The position numbers were made by a program, and so were the translations under genes. Positions 8,689 through 17,411 of a stretch of 64,000 nucleotides of DNA are shown piece by piece. The stretch comes from Treponema ruminis (GTDB lineage: Bacteria; Spirochaetota; Spirochaetia; Treponematales; Treponemataceae), in assembly GCA_017161305.1 (NCBI GenBank), contig CP031518.1, forward strand, positions 496,001 through 560,000, read 5' to 3'. Under the pieces are notes generated by a model. It searched no databases. It saw nothing but the letters and a program-made list of their open reading frames with translations, and was not told the DNA's origin. Position 1 is the first letter of the stretch; each line of letters starts with the position of its first letter.

Positions 8689-9624
8689 ATGGAAGAAAAT
8701 ATCATCGAAACTGAATCTGAAAATTCTCAGCCGCCTGTAGGCCCAAAAACAGCACTTGTAACAATTATCGGCCGTCCGTCCAGCGGAAAATCAACTTTTT
8801 TGAATACGGCGGCAGGTGAGCCTGTCTCAATCGTAAGCGCAATGCCTCAGACTACACGAAACGCAATCCGCGGAATCGTAAATACTTCGCTAGGCCAGCT
8901 CGTTTTTGTCGATACACCGGGCTACCACGATTCCGAAAAGAAAATGAACCTCAAGATGCGTGGAATCGTCGCCGATCAGCTCAAAGATTCTGATTTAATC
9001 CTCTACATCATAGACAGCACGCGAAATTGTGCCGAAGAAGAGCGTCTTATCGCCGAGCTTTTGGAAGCACATCAGGACAAAGTCGTCATCGCCCTCAATA
9101 AAATCGATGCTCCCCAGCCATTGCGTGAGCATGCCCGCAAATTCATCAAGGCAAATCTGCCGAAGGTGCCGGAAAAACGCATTCTTGAAATCTCAGCTAA
9201 AAATGACCAGGGAATCAATGAGGTTTTGAAAGCCCTTTTTGACATGGCAAAAGAGGGTCCTCATCTTTACAGCGAAGAATTTTACACTGACCAGGAAGTT
9301 GATTTCCGAATTGCAGAGGTAATCCGAGAGCAGGCAATCAACCGTCTCGATCAGGAAGTTCCTCATGCCGTTTACGTTCAGATTGCAGACATGGAAATGC
9401 GGTCTCCCACAAAAATGTGGTGCCGTGCCTTCCTCTGCGTAGAAAAAGAAAGCCAGAAGGGAATAGTAATCGGAAAAGGCGCCCAGATGATTAAAACAAT
9501 CCGCGTAGAAAGCATCAAAGCCCTCCGAAAAATTTTCGACTACAAAATAGACTTAGACTTGCAGGTAAAAGTAGATAAAAACTGGCGCCAGCGCGACGCC
9601 ACGCTGAATAAACTTTTGAAGTAG
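8689..9624 (+). CDS. era: GTPase Era
   Basis: 311 residues: an N-terminal GTPase domain (G1 GRPSSGKS, residues 28-35; G2 region PQTTRN; G3 DTPG; G4 NKID) and a C-terminal KH domain (GIVIGKGAQMIKTI) that binds the 3' end of 16S rRNA during 30S assembly. The first 20 residues are an extension before the GTPase core. No Shine-Dalgarno precedes the ATG; TAAAAT ends six bases upstream, with TTTAAA 17 bp before that, so a leaderless mRNA is possible. The gene faces rpiA across a nested inverted repeat. Confidence 0.96.
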   Translation: MEENIIETESENSQPPVGPKTALVTIIGRPSSGKSTFLNTAAGEPVSIVSAMPQTTRNAIRGIVNTSLGQLVFVDTPGYHDSEKKMNLKMRGIVADQLKDSDLILYIIDSTRNCAEEERLIAELLEAHQDKVVIALNKIDAPQPLREHARKFIKANLPKVPEKRILEISAKNDQGINEVLKALFDMAKEGPHLYSEEFYTDQEVDFRIAEVIREQAINRLDQEVPHAVYVQIADMEMRSPTKMWCRAFLCVEKESQKGIVIGKGAQMIKTIRVESIKALRKIFDYKIDLDLQVKVDKNWRQRDATLNKLLK

Positions 9625-9648
9625 TTTTACAAATTAATTGGCTGAGTC

Positions 9649-9805
9649 AAAAAAACGGCTTCCAGTCGTGATAACGGCTTATCGAAACCGCAGGCTAGCC
9701 TGCTACACGCGTTTTGTGCCTGTAACTATATACGTTTGCCGCTTGCGCGGCAGCACAAAACGAGTGTTTTCGTAAGCCGTTTCACTCCTTCGCGCCGTTT
9801 TTTTT
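9649..9805. terminator. Nested inverted repeat between convergent era and rpiA, likely bidirectional terminator
   Basis: Four nested pairs share one axis: AAAAAAACGGC (9649-9659) with GCCGTTTTTTTT (9794-9805); ACGGCTTA (9674-9681) with TAAGCCGT (9773-9780); CGTTTTGTGC (9710-9719) with GCACAAAACG (9753-9762); TGCCGC (9737-9742) with GCGGCA (9747-9752). The outer arms give a T-run on each strand, as expected of a terminator for both genes, but the 157-bp size is unusual. Confidence 0.7.
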
Positions 9806-9851
9806 GCAATATCCGGAAATTTGCAAAACTCGACATTCAGATTCAGGCTAA

Positions 9852-10571
9852 TTATCGAATTTCCACGCTTCCGTCGGCGTGAGCTATGAATGCCGTTGGC
9901 TTGAGCTTTGTGAAGAATCCTACCTCAACAACGCCTGTGATTCTGTCGATTTTGTCTTCCATTTCGACCGGGTTTACCGGGCTTTCCCATGTGCAGTCCA
10001 GAATCTGGTTGCCGTTGTCCGTGATTACAGGGCCGCATTTTCTGACGCCCTCGCGGAGAACGCATTTTGCGCCGAGCTTTTTGAGCTCTTTTTCAACAGC
10101 CCTTCTTGCTCCAGGAACGATTTCTACCGGAAGAGGAAATTTTGTTCCAACGTGGGCAACTGATTTTGATTCATCAGCTACGATTACGAGTTCCTTTGAA
10201 TTGTACTCAACGATTTTTTCGAGAAGGTGAGCAGCTCCACCGCCTTTAATCAGGTGATTTTCCGGGTCGATTTCGTCGGCTCCGTCAATTGCAAGGTCAA
10301 GCTGGCCGTCGATTTCGCGGTCATTGAGGGTGTAAACCGGGATTCCCAGGTCCTTGCAGTAATTTTCAGTCTGGAAGCTTGTTACGACTGCCTTGATGTC
10401 ATGCAGGGTACCGTCTTCGATTCGCTCTGAAAGTCTTTTGACTGCCGGAAGAGCCGTGCTTCCTGTGCCCAAACCGATTTTCATTCCAGAAAAGATTTTT
10501 TTCTGCTCGATCAAAGTGTCAACTGCGGTTTTTGCCGCCAAAGTCTTCTGTTCGCTTTGTGTAAGTGCCAT
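9852..10571 (-). CDS. rpiA: Ribose-5-phosphate isomerase A
   Basis: 239 residues. Interconverts ribose-5-phosphate and ribulose-5-phosphate in the pentose phosphate pathway, supplying ribose for nucleotides and PRPP (also used by TrpD). Motifs: GLGTGSTA (phosphate binding), DGADEID with catalytic Asp, KGGGAAHLLEK, and a family-typical length. GAGGAAA precedes the ATG. It begins 13 bp after aroDE ends on the same strand, so both are probably one transcript. Confidence 0.96.
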   Translation of the reverse strand: MALTQSEQKTLAAKTAVDTLIEQKKIFSGMKIGLGTGSTALPAVKRLSERIEDGTLHDIKAVVTSFQTENYCKDLGIPVYTLNDREIDGQLDLAIDGADEIDPENHLIKGGGAAHLLEKIVEYNSKELVIVADESKSVAHVGTKFPLPVEIVPGARRAVEKELKKLGAKCVLREGVRKCGPVITDNGNQILDCTWESPVNPVEMEDKIDRITGVVEVGFFTKLKPTAFIAHADGSVEIR

Positions 10572-10584
10572 AATTTCCTCTATT

Positions 10585-12078
10585 TTACTGTTTTACAGTT
10601 TTGAATAATCTGTATTGTTCTTCGCCCTGATACTGGAGCATGGTGTAGCCGTTGTGGACTTTGCAGCCTGCTTTTTCGGCTCTTGCCATGATCGGTGTGA
10701 CTTCCGGTTCATAAACGATGTCGTAAATCATTTCTGTGCCGGCAAAATCGTAGAACCAGAGCGGATCGTTTTCGGGATTTGAAAGCTCCGTGCTTCCCAT
10801 GCCCTTTGACGTTGTCTGGATGATAAGGTCGTTGTATTTTTTGAGGGTGATGATTGACTCAGCTCCAAGAGGGGCGTAGTCGAATCCGTACTGCTTGCCC
10901 AGAGTGCGGGCCTTTGCAATAGTTCTGTTGAAAATACAGGCCTTTCCGCCGAGTTTTTTGACGGCGTAGGCAATTGCCTTTGCGGCACCACCGGCACCGA
11001 TAATCGCAACCCTAGTTTTTTTGAGGTTTTTGAGGCCAGTGAACTTTAAGAGGGCCTTTGTGAAGCCTGTACAGTCAGTGTTGTAGCCAATCCAGAGACC
11101 GTTTTCGTTGATTACCGTGTTGCAGGCTCCGATTTCCTCGACTTTTTTGTCCACAGAGAAAAGATTTTTGATGATGTCTTCCTTGTGGGGAATCGTGACT
11201 GAAAATCCGTTGATTCCAAGCTCGTTTGCAAATTCAAAGGCTTCGCTTGCTTTTTCGGACCTGAAAGGAATGTAAACGGCGTTCTGCTTTGTATGAAGGA
11301 AGCGCTCGTTGTGAATCTTTGGGCTCGAAGTGTATTTAAGCGGCCAGCCTGTGATTCCAAAAAGCTGGGTGTCCGAATTGATTTCGTGAAAATGGTAAAT
11401 TTCTTCGAGGGTTTTTGGATCAGTGTGACCGATATCCGAAAGACTCAAATCCAGGTCTGCCGGTGAAGTGTAGCTGAGGTAAGAATTGAAGCGCTCTGCA
11501 AGAATTCTTGTTGGAAGACCGACCGCACCCATCGCGCAGACAATCTGGTCAGAATGCTTGAAATCCTGCATTTCCCTGTAAAGGTTTGTGACGTCCTTGA
11601 GGCTGTGGGGCATGAAAGCGATTTTTGGGATTTCAAAGCGAGACCCGTGCATTGAACGGAGTTTTTCGCTGATGTTCTCGACCGGATTTTTCATGTCATG
11701 GAAGGAACGGATGATTTTTGTTCCGTAGGCCATTGCCGCATCCTGAAGGGAAGAAATGTGAAAGTCTTCCTCAAAGTCAACGTAGGCGAAGTTTTTTGCG
11801 GAATCTTCGCTGGCAAAAGCAAGGGCGCGCGCAAAAAGCATGGAGCGTGAAGCCTCGCCTTCTGAAAATTTGCCGCCGTCAACAGTTCGTCGGATTGTAA
11901 GGATGCAGGGAAGTCCGGCCCTTGCAGGAAAATCGCGGATGTTAAGCCTTTCGTCATCTTCAAGCAAATCGACCCTGAGTTCAACAAGGTCAATGTATTT
12001 ACGATATTTTTCGATAAGAGCAAGGTCTTTTTCTACGGTTGATGCCGTAAGACAAAGACAGATCAATGGTTTTGACAT
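10585..12078 (-). CDS. aroDE: Fused 3-dehydroquinate dehydratase / shikimate dehydrogenase
   Basis: 497 residues, two shikimate-pathway enzymes in one chain. Residues about 1-225 are type I dehydroquinase (LVELRVDLL; SFHDM with the catalytic His; IPKIAFMP with the Schiff-base Lys). Residues about 235-497 are AroE (GWPLKYTSSPKIHN; IPHKEDI with the catalytic Lys; NADP-binding GAGGAAKAIAYAV). The fusion resembles plant DHQ-SDH and some bacterial cases. It is divergent from trpE and so shares its control region; its product leads toward chorismate, the TrpE substrate. Start 12078 is the Met before SKPLICLCL; a Met seven residues upstream is possible. Confidence 0.93.
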   Translation of the reverse strand: MSKPLICLCLTASTVEKDLALIEKYRKYIDLVELRVDLLEDDERLNIRDFPARAGLPCILTIRRTVDGGKFSEGEASRSMLFARALAFASEDSAKNFAYVDFEEDFHISSLQDAAMAYGTKIIRSFHDMKNPVENISEKLRSMHGSRFEIPKIAFMPHSLKDVTNLYREMQDFKHSDQIVCAMGAVGLPTRILAERFNSYLSYTSPADLDLSLSDIGHTDPKTLEEIYHFHEINSDTQLFGITGWPLKYTSSPKIHNERFLHTKQNAVYIPFRSEKASEAFEFANELGINGFSVTIPHKEDIIKNLFSVDKKVEEIGACNTVINENGLWIGYNTDCTGFTKALLKFTGLKNLKKTRVAIIGAGGAAKAIAYAVKKLGGKACIFNRTIAKARTLGKQYGFDYAPLGAESIITLKKYNDLIIQTTSKGMGSTELSNPENDPLWFYDFAGTEMIYDIVYEPEVTPIMARAEKAGCKVHNGYTMLQYQGEEQYRLFKTVKQ

Positions 12079-12120
12079 GGCTAAATAATACAATATCAAT
12101 AAAAAAAAATCTATATGATT

Positions 12121-12171
12121 CTATTGACAGTAACATGAAGACATGATATTCTGTTTCTATAAACAGTAACA
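12121..12171 (+). promoter_or_regulatory. trpE promoter with tandem operator repeats
   Basis: TTGACA (12124-12129), 17 bp, TATTCT (12147-12152). A 15-base direct repeat lies over it: CTATTGACAGTAACA (12121-12135) and CTATAAACAGTAACA (12157-12171), 13 of 15 bases equal, 36 bp apart, covering the -35 box and the transcription start. CTGTTT-N4-AAACAG (12151-12166) is also palindromic. A similar pair of repeats is at the trpC promoter. The short leader to trpE has no Trp codons and no attenuator, so repression is more likely than attenuation. Confidence 0.7.
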
Positions 12172-12188
12172 ATTAGAAAGAGGCAGTT

Positions 12189-13667
12189 ATGACACGAACA
12201 GATTCAATATATTTTTCACTTCCTTCTGACCGATACACGCCGTTTTCACTGGCACGAAAAATCGGAGCTTCGGCAATTCTGGAAAGTGCGAGTTTTGCGC
12301 GCGGCAAGGAAAGATATTCAATCCTCTTGCTTGAACCGGCCTTCCGTATCGTTCAGGACGAAGAGGGCGTTGCATTTTTGATTGACGGCCGAAGACTTCC
12401 TTATAAAGAAAAGAACACGACCGGCGAGACAATCGCACCTGGAAGCCGCGTTCTTCACACTCCTGACATTCTGGATGCACTTTTGTATGTCGCCCAGCAG
12501 AACGACACAAGCGTTGTCCACAACGAGGACGGAAGCGAAAGTCCCAATGCAATTCCTGTTCCGACCAGCGGCCTGGGCTATCTTAGCTACGAATTTTCTG
12601 CCCGCTGTGACACAATCATGATGGCTCCTCAGACAGACGAGCTTCACATCCCGGAAAGCGAATTCGTTGCAGGCCACATTTACGTCGTTTTTGACCACTT
12701 TACTGAAAAACTCCACATTTTCGCCCTCAACTACAACGAGCACCAGATTGATTTGGACAAGGCAGTTGCTGATTTGAAAAAACGCCTCAACGACATGGAC
12801 TTCTCTTATCTTTCGGCACCGGAAGAGCCTTGCGAAGTCCGCACAATCACAAACCTTGAGCAGAGCGAGCGTGAGTACAAGGAAAAGGTCGAGGCAATCA
12901 AAAAGGAAATCATAGCCGGAAACCTCCTGCAGGCAGTTCCGAGCCGCCGCCTCCAGCTTGAATGTGACAATTCGGCTCTGGAAATTTACCGAAGACTGAG
13001 GGCAATAAATCCAAGCCCATATCTTTTCTACATTGACTTTGGCGAGAGACAGCTGATTGGTGCAAGCCCGGAAAGCCTTGTGCGTGTCCGTGAGGGTGTC
13101 GCATCGATCCGCCCGATTGCAGGAACCCGCCGCCGTGGAAAGAACAATGCCGAGGACGAAGCTCTTAAAACTGAGCTTTTGAACGACGGAAAAGAGCGGG
13201 CTGAGCATTTGATGCTCGTTGACCTTGCCCGAAACGATTTGGGCCGAGTCTGTGCCAACGGAAGCGTTGAAGTCACACGCTTTATGGAAGTCGAAAAATT
13301 CAGCCATGTAATGCACATCGTCTCTGATGTTCAGGGAAAAGTTGCAGCAGGCTTTAAGCCGATTCAGGTTTTGCGCGCTGCCTTCCCGGCTGGAACGGTT
13401 TCAGGCGCTCCAAAAATCAGTGCAATTCAGATTTTGAGCCGCCTGGAAAAAATCAAGCGAAGGTTCTACGCGGGGGCAGTCGGCTACATTCAGTCAAACG
13501 GCGATTTGGATTTCTGTATCGCAATCCGCTGTGCCCTCAAGCAGGACAAGGTCTGGACCTTGCAGGCGGGCGGTGGAATCGTGTACGACTCAAACGCAGA
13601 CCGCGAATGGGAAGAAACCAACGAAAAGCTGGGTGCGCTCAGAAGCGTTTTTGAAGTTAGAAAGTAG
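12189..13667 (+). CDS. trpE: Anthranilate synthase component I
   Basis: 492 residues. Converts chorismate and ammonia (from the TrpG domain) to anthranilate, the first committed step to tryptophan. Seen: the N-terminal LLEPA segment, equivalent to the LLES Trp-feedback site; the chorismate-binding fold with AGTRRRGKN, DLARNDLGRV, AGTVSGAPK and GGGIVYDSN. Length fits TrpE. AGAGG six bases before the ATG is the ribosome site. The next gene, trpGD, starts 9 bp downstream, so the two are co-transcribed. PabB is the alternative, but linkage to trpGD supports TrpE. Confidence 0.95.
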   Translation: MTRTDSIYFSLPSDRYTPFSLARKIGASAILESASFARGKERYSILLLEPAFRIVQDEEGVAFLIDGRRLPYKEKNTTGETIAPGSRVLHTPDILDALLYVAQQNDTSVVHNEDGSESPNAIPVPTSGLGYLSYEFSARCDTIMMAPQTDELHIPESEFVAGHIYVVFDHFTEKLHIFALNYNEHQIDLDKAVADLKKRLNDMDFSYLSAPEEPCEVRTITNLEQSEREYKEKVEAIKKEIIAGNLLQAVPSRRLQLECDNSALEIYRRLRAINPSPYLFYIDFGERQLIGASPESLVRVREGVASIRPIAGTRRRGKNNAEDEALKTELLNDGKERAEHLMLVDLARNDLGRVCANGSVEVTRFMEVEKFSHVMHIVSDVQGKVAAGFKPIQVLRAAFPAGTVSGAPKISAIQILSRLEKIKRRFYAGAVGYIQSNGDLDFCIAIRCALKQDKVWTLQAGGGIVYDSNADREWEETNEKLGALRSVFEVRK

Positions 13668-13676
13668 GAGAAAAAT

Positions 13677-15287
13677 ATGATTGCATTTATCGATAACAAA
13701 GACAGTTTTACATTTAACATCGTTCAGAGCCTGGAGCGGGTTTCTGGAGACAAGGTTTGCGTCTTCCGTTCTGAGGAAGCCACTGTGGCTGAAATTGAGG
13801 CCGCAAAGCCAAGTCATATCGTCGTAGGACCTGGACCTGGAACTCCGGCTGAGGCAGGCATTTCTATAGAAGCAATTAAATATTTTGCCGGAAAACTTCC
13901 GATTTTGGGAATCTGCTTGGGACATCAGGCAATCGGTGCGGCTTTCGGGGCAAATATCGTTGGAGCAAAATACATCCGCCACGGAATCGTCGAGGAAATT
14001 AAGACTGACGGACGCGGAATTTTCCGAAACATCGGACTTAAAGGCAGCTTCACCCGCTATCACTCGCTTGTCGTTGATGAAAGCACTCTTCCACCGGAAT
14101 TTGAAGTTTCTGCCCGGGCAAAAGACGGCGACATCATGGGAATCCGCCACAAGGAGCTCGTAATCGAGGGCGTTCAGTTCCACCCGGAATCAATCGCAAG
14201 CGAAAAGGGCGACAATCTTTTCAAGGCATTCTTGAATTACAGCCGCGAAAACATTTCATCAGTCCTGCTTTTGAACCAGCTGATTGACAAAAAAGAACCT
14301 CTTTCACGAGAGCAGACCGCAAGTTTTATCAGTGAGCTTACTGACGGTACGATGGACGAAAAAGTTGCTTCTTCAGTCCTTACCGCAATGGCGGCGCGTG
14401 GCTTACCGACTGCGGACGAAATGGCAGGAGCTGCGGGCGTAATGCTTGCCAAAAAGACAAAATTCCCGCTGGAAAATCATGGGTTGGCAGAAATCGTCGG
14501 AACTGGCGGCGACGGAAAGGGCAGCTTCAATATTTCTTCGATGTCGGCTCTCGTGGCTTCAAGCTGCGGTCAGGTTATGGCAAAGCACGGAAACAGGGCT
14601 GTCTCTTCAAAATCTGGCGCTGCGGACTTCTTTGAGGCCCTTGGAGTCAACATCATGGCGGCTCCAGACAAAACTGCCGAACTTGTCAAAAAAACCGGCT
14701 TCGGCTTCCTCATGGCTCCGGTCTACCACTCTGCAATGCGTTTTGCGGCTCCAATCCGCAAGGCACTGGGAATCAAAACGATTTTCAACGTCCTGGGCCC
14801 TCTCTTGAATCCTGCAAACGCAGAATATGAAGTTTTGGGCGTCTATTCAAAGGATTTGCTCAAGGATTACGCTCATGCGGCAAAATCCCTGGGTGCAAAG
14901 CGAGTCATGGTCGTCAATTCAGAAGACGGATACGACGAGATTTCTCCATGTGCAAAAACTTATGTCTATCAGATTGATGAAAAGGGCAACGAAAATCAGT
15001 ATGTGATTGATCCTGCAAACTTTGGAATTTCTGGCGCAGACGAAAATGAGCTTTACGGCGGAAACGGTCCGGACAATGCAAAGCTTGCAATGGAAGTTTT
15101 GAACGGAGCCGGCCGCAAGACAATCCGTTATGCAGTCGGCCTCAATGCGGGAGCAGTCCTCTACCTCTGCGGAAAAGCCCGCACCCTTAAAGACGGTTAC
15201 GCAATGGCTCTTGAAGCAATCGATTCTGGAAAAACCCTCGCAAAACTGAAGGAAATCCAGGACGTAAGCCAGGCCCTGAGCGCATAA
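13677..15287 (+). CDS. trpGD: Fused anthranilate synthase glutaminase / anthranilate phosphoribosyltransferase
   Basis: 536 residues. Residues about 1-190 are a class I glutamine amidotransferase (GPGPGTP, nucleophile Cys80 in GICLGHQ, His-Glu in VQFHPES) giving ammonia to TrpE. Residues about 200-536 are TrpD, which joins anthranilate to PRPP (GTGGDGKGSFNISS, KHGNRAVSSKSGAAD). The same fusion is known from enteric bacteria. AGGAG precedes the ATG. The gene ends before a 13-bp hairpin that faces the amylase gene. Confidence 0.96.
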   Translation: MIAFIDNKDSFTFNIVQSLERVSGDKVCVFRSEEATVAEIEAAKPSHIVVGPGPGTPAEAGISIEAIKYFAGKLPILGICLGHQAIGAAFGANIVGAKYIRHGIVEEIKTDGRGIFRNIGLKGSFTRYHSLVVDESTLPPEFEVSARAKDGDIMGIRHKELVIEGVQFHPESIASEKGDNLFKAFLNYSRENISSVLLLNQLIDKKEPLSREQTASFISELTDGTMDEKVASSVLTAMAARGLPTADEMAGAAGVMLAKKTKFPLENHGLAEIVGTGGDGKGSFNISSMSALVASSCGQVMAKHGNRAVSSKSGAADFFEALGVNIMAAPDKTAELVKKTGFGFLMAPVYHSAMRFAAPIRKALGIKTIFNVLGPLLNPANAEYEVLGVYSKDLLKDYAHAAKSLGAKRVMVVNSEDGYDEISPCAKTYVYQIDEKGNENQYVIDPANFGISGADENELYGGNGPDNAKLAMEVLNGAGRKTIRYAVGLNAGAVLYLCGKARTLKDGYAMALEAIDSGKTLAKLKEIQDVSQALSA

Positions 15288-15308
15288 CGCATAGATTATA
15301 GAAAATTT

Positions 15309-15350
15309 GCCAAAACGCAAATCATGCGGAATCAAGGTTTGCGTTTTGGC
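15309..15350. terminator. 13-bp hairpin between convergent trpGD and amylase genes
   Basis: GCCAAAACGCAAA (15309-15321) pairs perfectly with TTTGCGTTTTGGC (15338-15350) across a 16-base loop. It fills the 68-bp gap between two converging stops and probably ends transcription from both sides, though T-runs are weak. Confidence 0.6.
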
Positions 15351-15355
15351 TGATA

Positions 15356-17098
15356 TTATTTTCCTAAATCATAAACACGGATTTCGTAAGAAGCGAAGTT
15401 TTTGAAAACCAGGTTCTTGGCTCCGTTTTCGAATCTTTCAAAATCTATCTTATAATTAGAATTTTCATCGCCAAAAATCAGTTTGCACTTGCTGCTGTCT
15501 GAAAGTCCGAAGTCTTCAAACCAGAATTTCAGCTGTTCTTTTCCTGTCAAATTCGCTACGACTAAAATTTTCTGGCTTTCGTATGAAATCGTGTAGGCTA
15601 CGGCACCTTTCCAGTGATTTCTTGTGGCGTTATCAATCATGTCGCTGTAAAGGGCCTGTACCTTTCCCTTTGCAAAAAGCTTTTTGTATTCATCTTTCTG
15701 CCTGAGTTCCAGCAATTTTTTGTTGACCTTCAGAATGGAATTTTCCTCTGTCTTTTGAGAATTTGCCATCGACCATTTAAATGGCTGCCTGAGCCTGAAA
15801 TCCCCGTCCTGACTTCCAGATTTCTGTGCAATTTCGTTTCCGTAATAAATGAAGGGAACTGTCGGGCGGAGAAGGGAAAGTTCTGTCGCCAGAATTGCGC
15901 CTTTTGTAGAGCCTTCGCCGAAGGTGTCTGCCAGCCGCCCTTGATATTCGTCATGGTTTCCCAAAAATGTTCCGTAAGACCATTCGCTTTTTGCAGGCGT
16001 AAAAAGACTTGAAGTCAGATTATCATCCCACCACTTTCTGACGTCTGTAATGCATGTCTTGCCCTGATCAAAATCAAGGACCATGTTGAATTCAGGATTT
16101 GCTTCCGTGCCGAAATAATCGTTGAGCAGCTTGCGGTTGTATTCAATCCATGCCTCGCAGACCATGAATTTTGGGCTTTCATATTCATCAATGACCTTGC
16201 GAAGTTCCTGGAACCACTCGTGAGTCTCGCTTGTGTCCGTCTGAGAAGACTTGCTTTCGATAAGATAACGCACCGCATCAATTCTTAAGCCGTCAAAACC
16301 CTTGTTGAGCCAGTAGCGGACTACGTTTTTCATTTCCTCGCGGACTTCGTAATTCCGGTAGTTCAAATCGGGCTGTGTATCTGCAAATGCCGCATAGTAA
16401 TACCTGCCGTTCTTGTAGTGCCATGCGTCTGCACCCCAGGTGTTTTTCCAGTTGTTCGGGCTGTTGCTCCACAAATACCAGTTTGACTTTCCGTTTTTGC
16501 CGTTCGAGCTGTCCAGAAACCACTTATTTTCATGTGAAGTGTGATTAGGAACGAAGTCGAATATGATTTTCATTCCTCGTGCGTGACAAGCTTCAATGAG
16601 CGATTCAAGTTCTGCTTCGGCATTCGAGCCGTCGCCAGTTCCGAAGAATTTATTGACCTTGTAAAAGTCGTTGACGTCATAGCCGTGCATGTTGATTCCG
16701 GCACTTTCGGCATTTGATCCGCCTTTGTACCAGCAATCCCAGAACGGACTGAGCCAGATTGCGTCGCAGCCCAAATCATTCTGAATGTAGTCGAGGCTGT
16801 CTTCGATTCCCCTGAAGTCGCCACAGTTTTTTGAGCAGTCGTCCAAATCAGAATCTTTGAAAGACTTAATCCAGATGTGGTAAAATGCAGAAGTTTTCCA
16901 CCAGTTTGCGCTTAGATTTTCACTTTGATTTGTGATTTCGGGAAGAGCGACCGGGCTTTTGTAGTTTTTGTCGCCGGTCCATTCGTAATAGTCAGACTGA
17001 GATTCTTTTGATTTTTCATTTTCATTGGAAGGAAGCGTACATGCAGAAAAAAAAGCAAACGAAACTAAAAGAACCGATTTAAATATATTTCTTTGCAT
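15356..17098 (-). CDS. Alpha-amylase family (GH13) lipoprotein
   Basis: 580 residues. Signal peptide with lipobox FFSAC (Cys20) and a polar linker, then a GH13 barrel with all catalytic regions: DFVPNH (181-186), GLRIDAV (nucleophile Asp274), VCEAWIE (acid/base Glu315) and GNHD (His382, Asp383). It would cut alpha-1,4-glucan or maltodextrin at the cell surface or periplasm, and with the GH31 enzyme at the window start suggests starch use. It lies on the opposite strand between the two trp blocks. A copy of the dispersed hairpin element is about 85 bp upstream of its start, in the same orientation. Confidence 0.93.
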   Translation of the reverse strand: MQRNIFKSVLLVSFAFFSACTLPSNENEKSKESQSDYYEWTGDKNYKSPVALPEITNQSENLSANWWKTSAFYHIWIKSFKDSDLDDCSKNCGDFRGIEDSLDYIQNDLGCDAIWLSPFWDCWYKGGSNAESAGINMHGYDVNDFYKVNKFFGTGDGSNAEAELESLIEACHARGMKIIFDFVPNHTSHENKWFLDSSNGKNGKSNWYLWSNSPNNWKNTWGADAWHYKNGRYYYAAFADTQPDLNYRNYEVREEMKNVVRYWLNKGFDGLRIDAVRYLIESKSSQTDTSETHEWFQELRKVIDEYESPKFMVCEAWIEYNRKLLNDYFGTEANPEFNMVLDFDQGKTCITDVRKWWDDNLTSSLFTPAKSEWSYGTFLGNHDEYQGRLADTFGEGSTKGAILATELSLLRPTVPFIYYGNEIAQKSGSQDGDFRLRQPFKWSMANSQKTEENSILKVNKKLLELRQKDEYKKLFAKGKVQALYSDMIDNATRNHWKGAVAYTISYESQKILVVANLTGKEQLKFWFEDFGLSDSSKCKLIFGDENSNYKIDFERFENGAKNLVFKNFASYEIRVYDLGK

Positions 17099-17300
17099 AG
17101 CAAGACTATTTTAACCGGAACTTGATTTTAGTGCTTGGCGTATATCCGCTTTATTTTGGTAGGATTTTCGCCTTTAAAAAAGAGGGGGAAAGCCTTCCCC
17201 CTGGTTCGCATTTCATTGCTCACACACCCCCATCTCCTAAGGGCAAGCCCTTAAAATCCCAACTTTGGCAAAACCTGTGATTTTTCTGCAACAAAATCTG
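17099..17300. other. Intergenic stretch between amylase and trpCF genes
   Basis: With the trpC promoter that follows, this makes a 313-bp gap without genes. It holds the weak amylase promoter side (TAAAAT nine bases before the amylase ATG on the reverse strand) and a divergent copy of the dispersed hairpin element at 17178-17254. No open frame with a ribosome site is seen. Confidence 0.6.
17178..17254 (-). repeat. Dispersed hairpin element, divergent copy (reverse orientation)
   Basis: Read on the reverse strand it shares GCCCTTAGG, GGGGGT, GCAAnGAAnTGCGA and the end hairpin AGGGGGA...CCCCCT with the copies at 20956-21026 and 57339-57411. Here the end hairpin is followed by CTTTTTT. Orientation matches the downstream amylase gene. 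Confidence 0.55.
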
Positions 17301-17365
17301 AGTATCAAAATTTTAGCGTTACTATTGACAGAAACGTTAAAATTTTGATACTATAAATAGAAACG
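17301..17365 (+). promoter_or_regulatory. trpC promoter with inverted repeat and tandem operator repeats
   Basis: TTGACA (17325-17330), 18 bp, TACTAT (17349-17354). The -35 lies in the loop of a long inverted repeat: 20-base arms at 17301-17320 and 17333-17352 match at 19 of 20 positions (AGTATCAAAATTTT.. and ..AAAATTTTGATACT). CTATTGACAGAAACG (17322-17336) and CTATAAATAGAAACG (17351-17365) are direct repeats (12/15) closely like the pair at the trpE promoter. Confidence 0.65.
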
Positions 17366-17411
17366 TAAAAAAGGGGGTTGTTTAAGTCCCCAAAACCCCA
17401 GCGAGATTGAT

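Noticed and set aside
12172-12188. Trp attenuator or leader peptide before trpE
   Set aside because: The leader is too short (about 30 nt) and has no Trp codons.
12318-13316. A 332-codon open frame on the reverse strand inside trpE
   Set aside because: Antisense to a clear trpE; Cys/Phe/Val-rich composition with no family motifs, as expected from the complement of a coding sequence.
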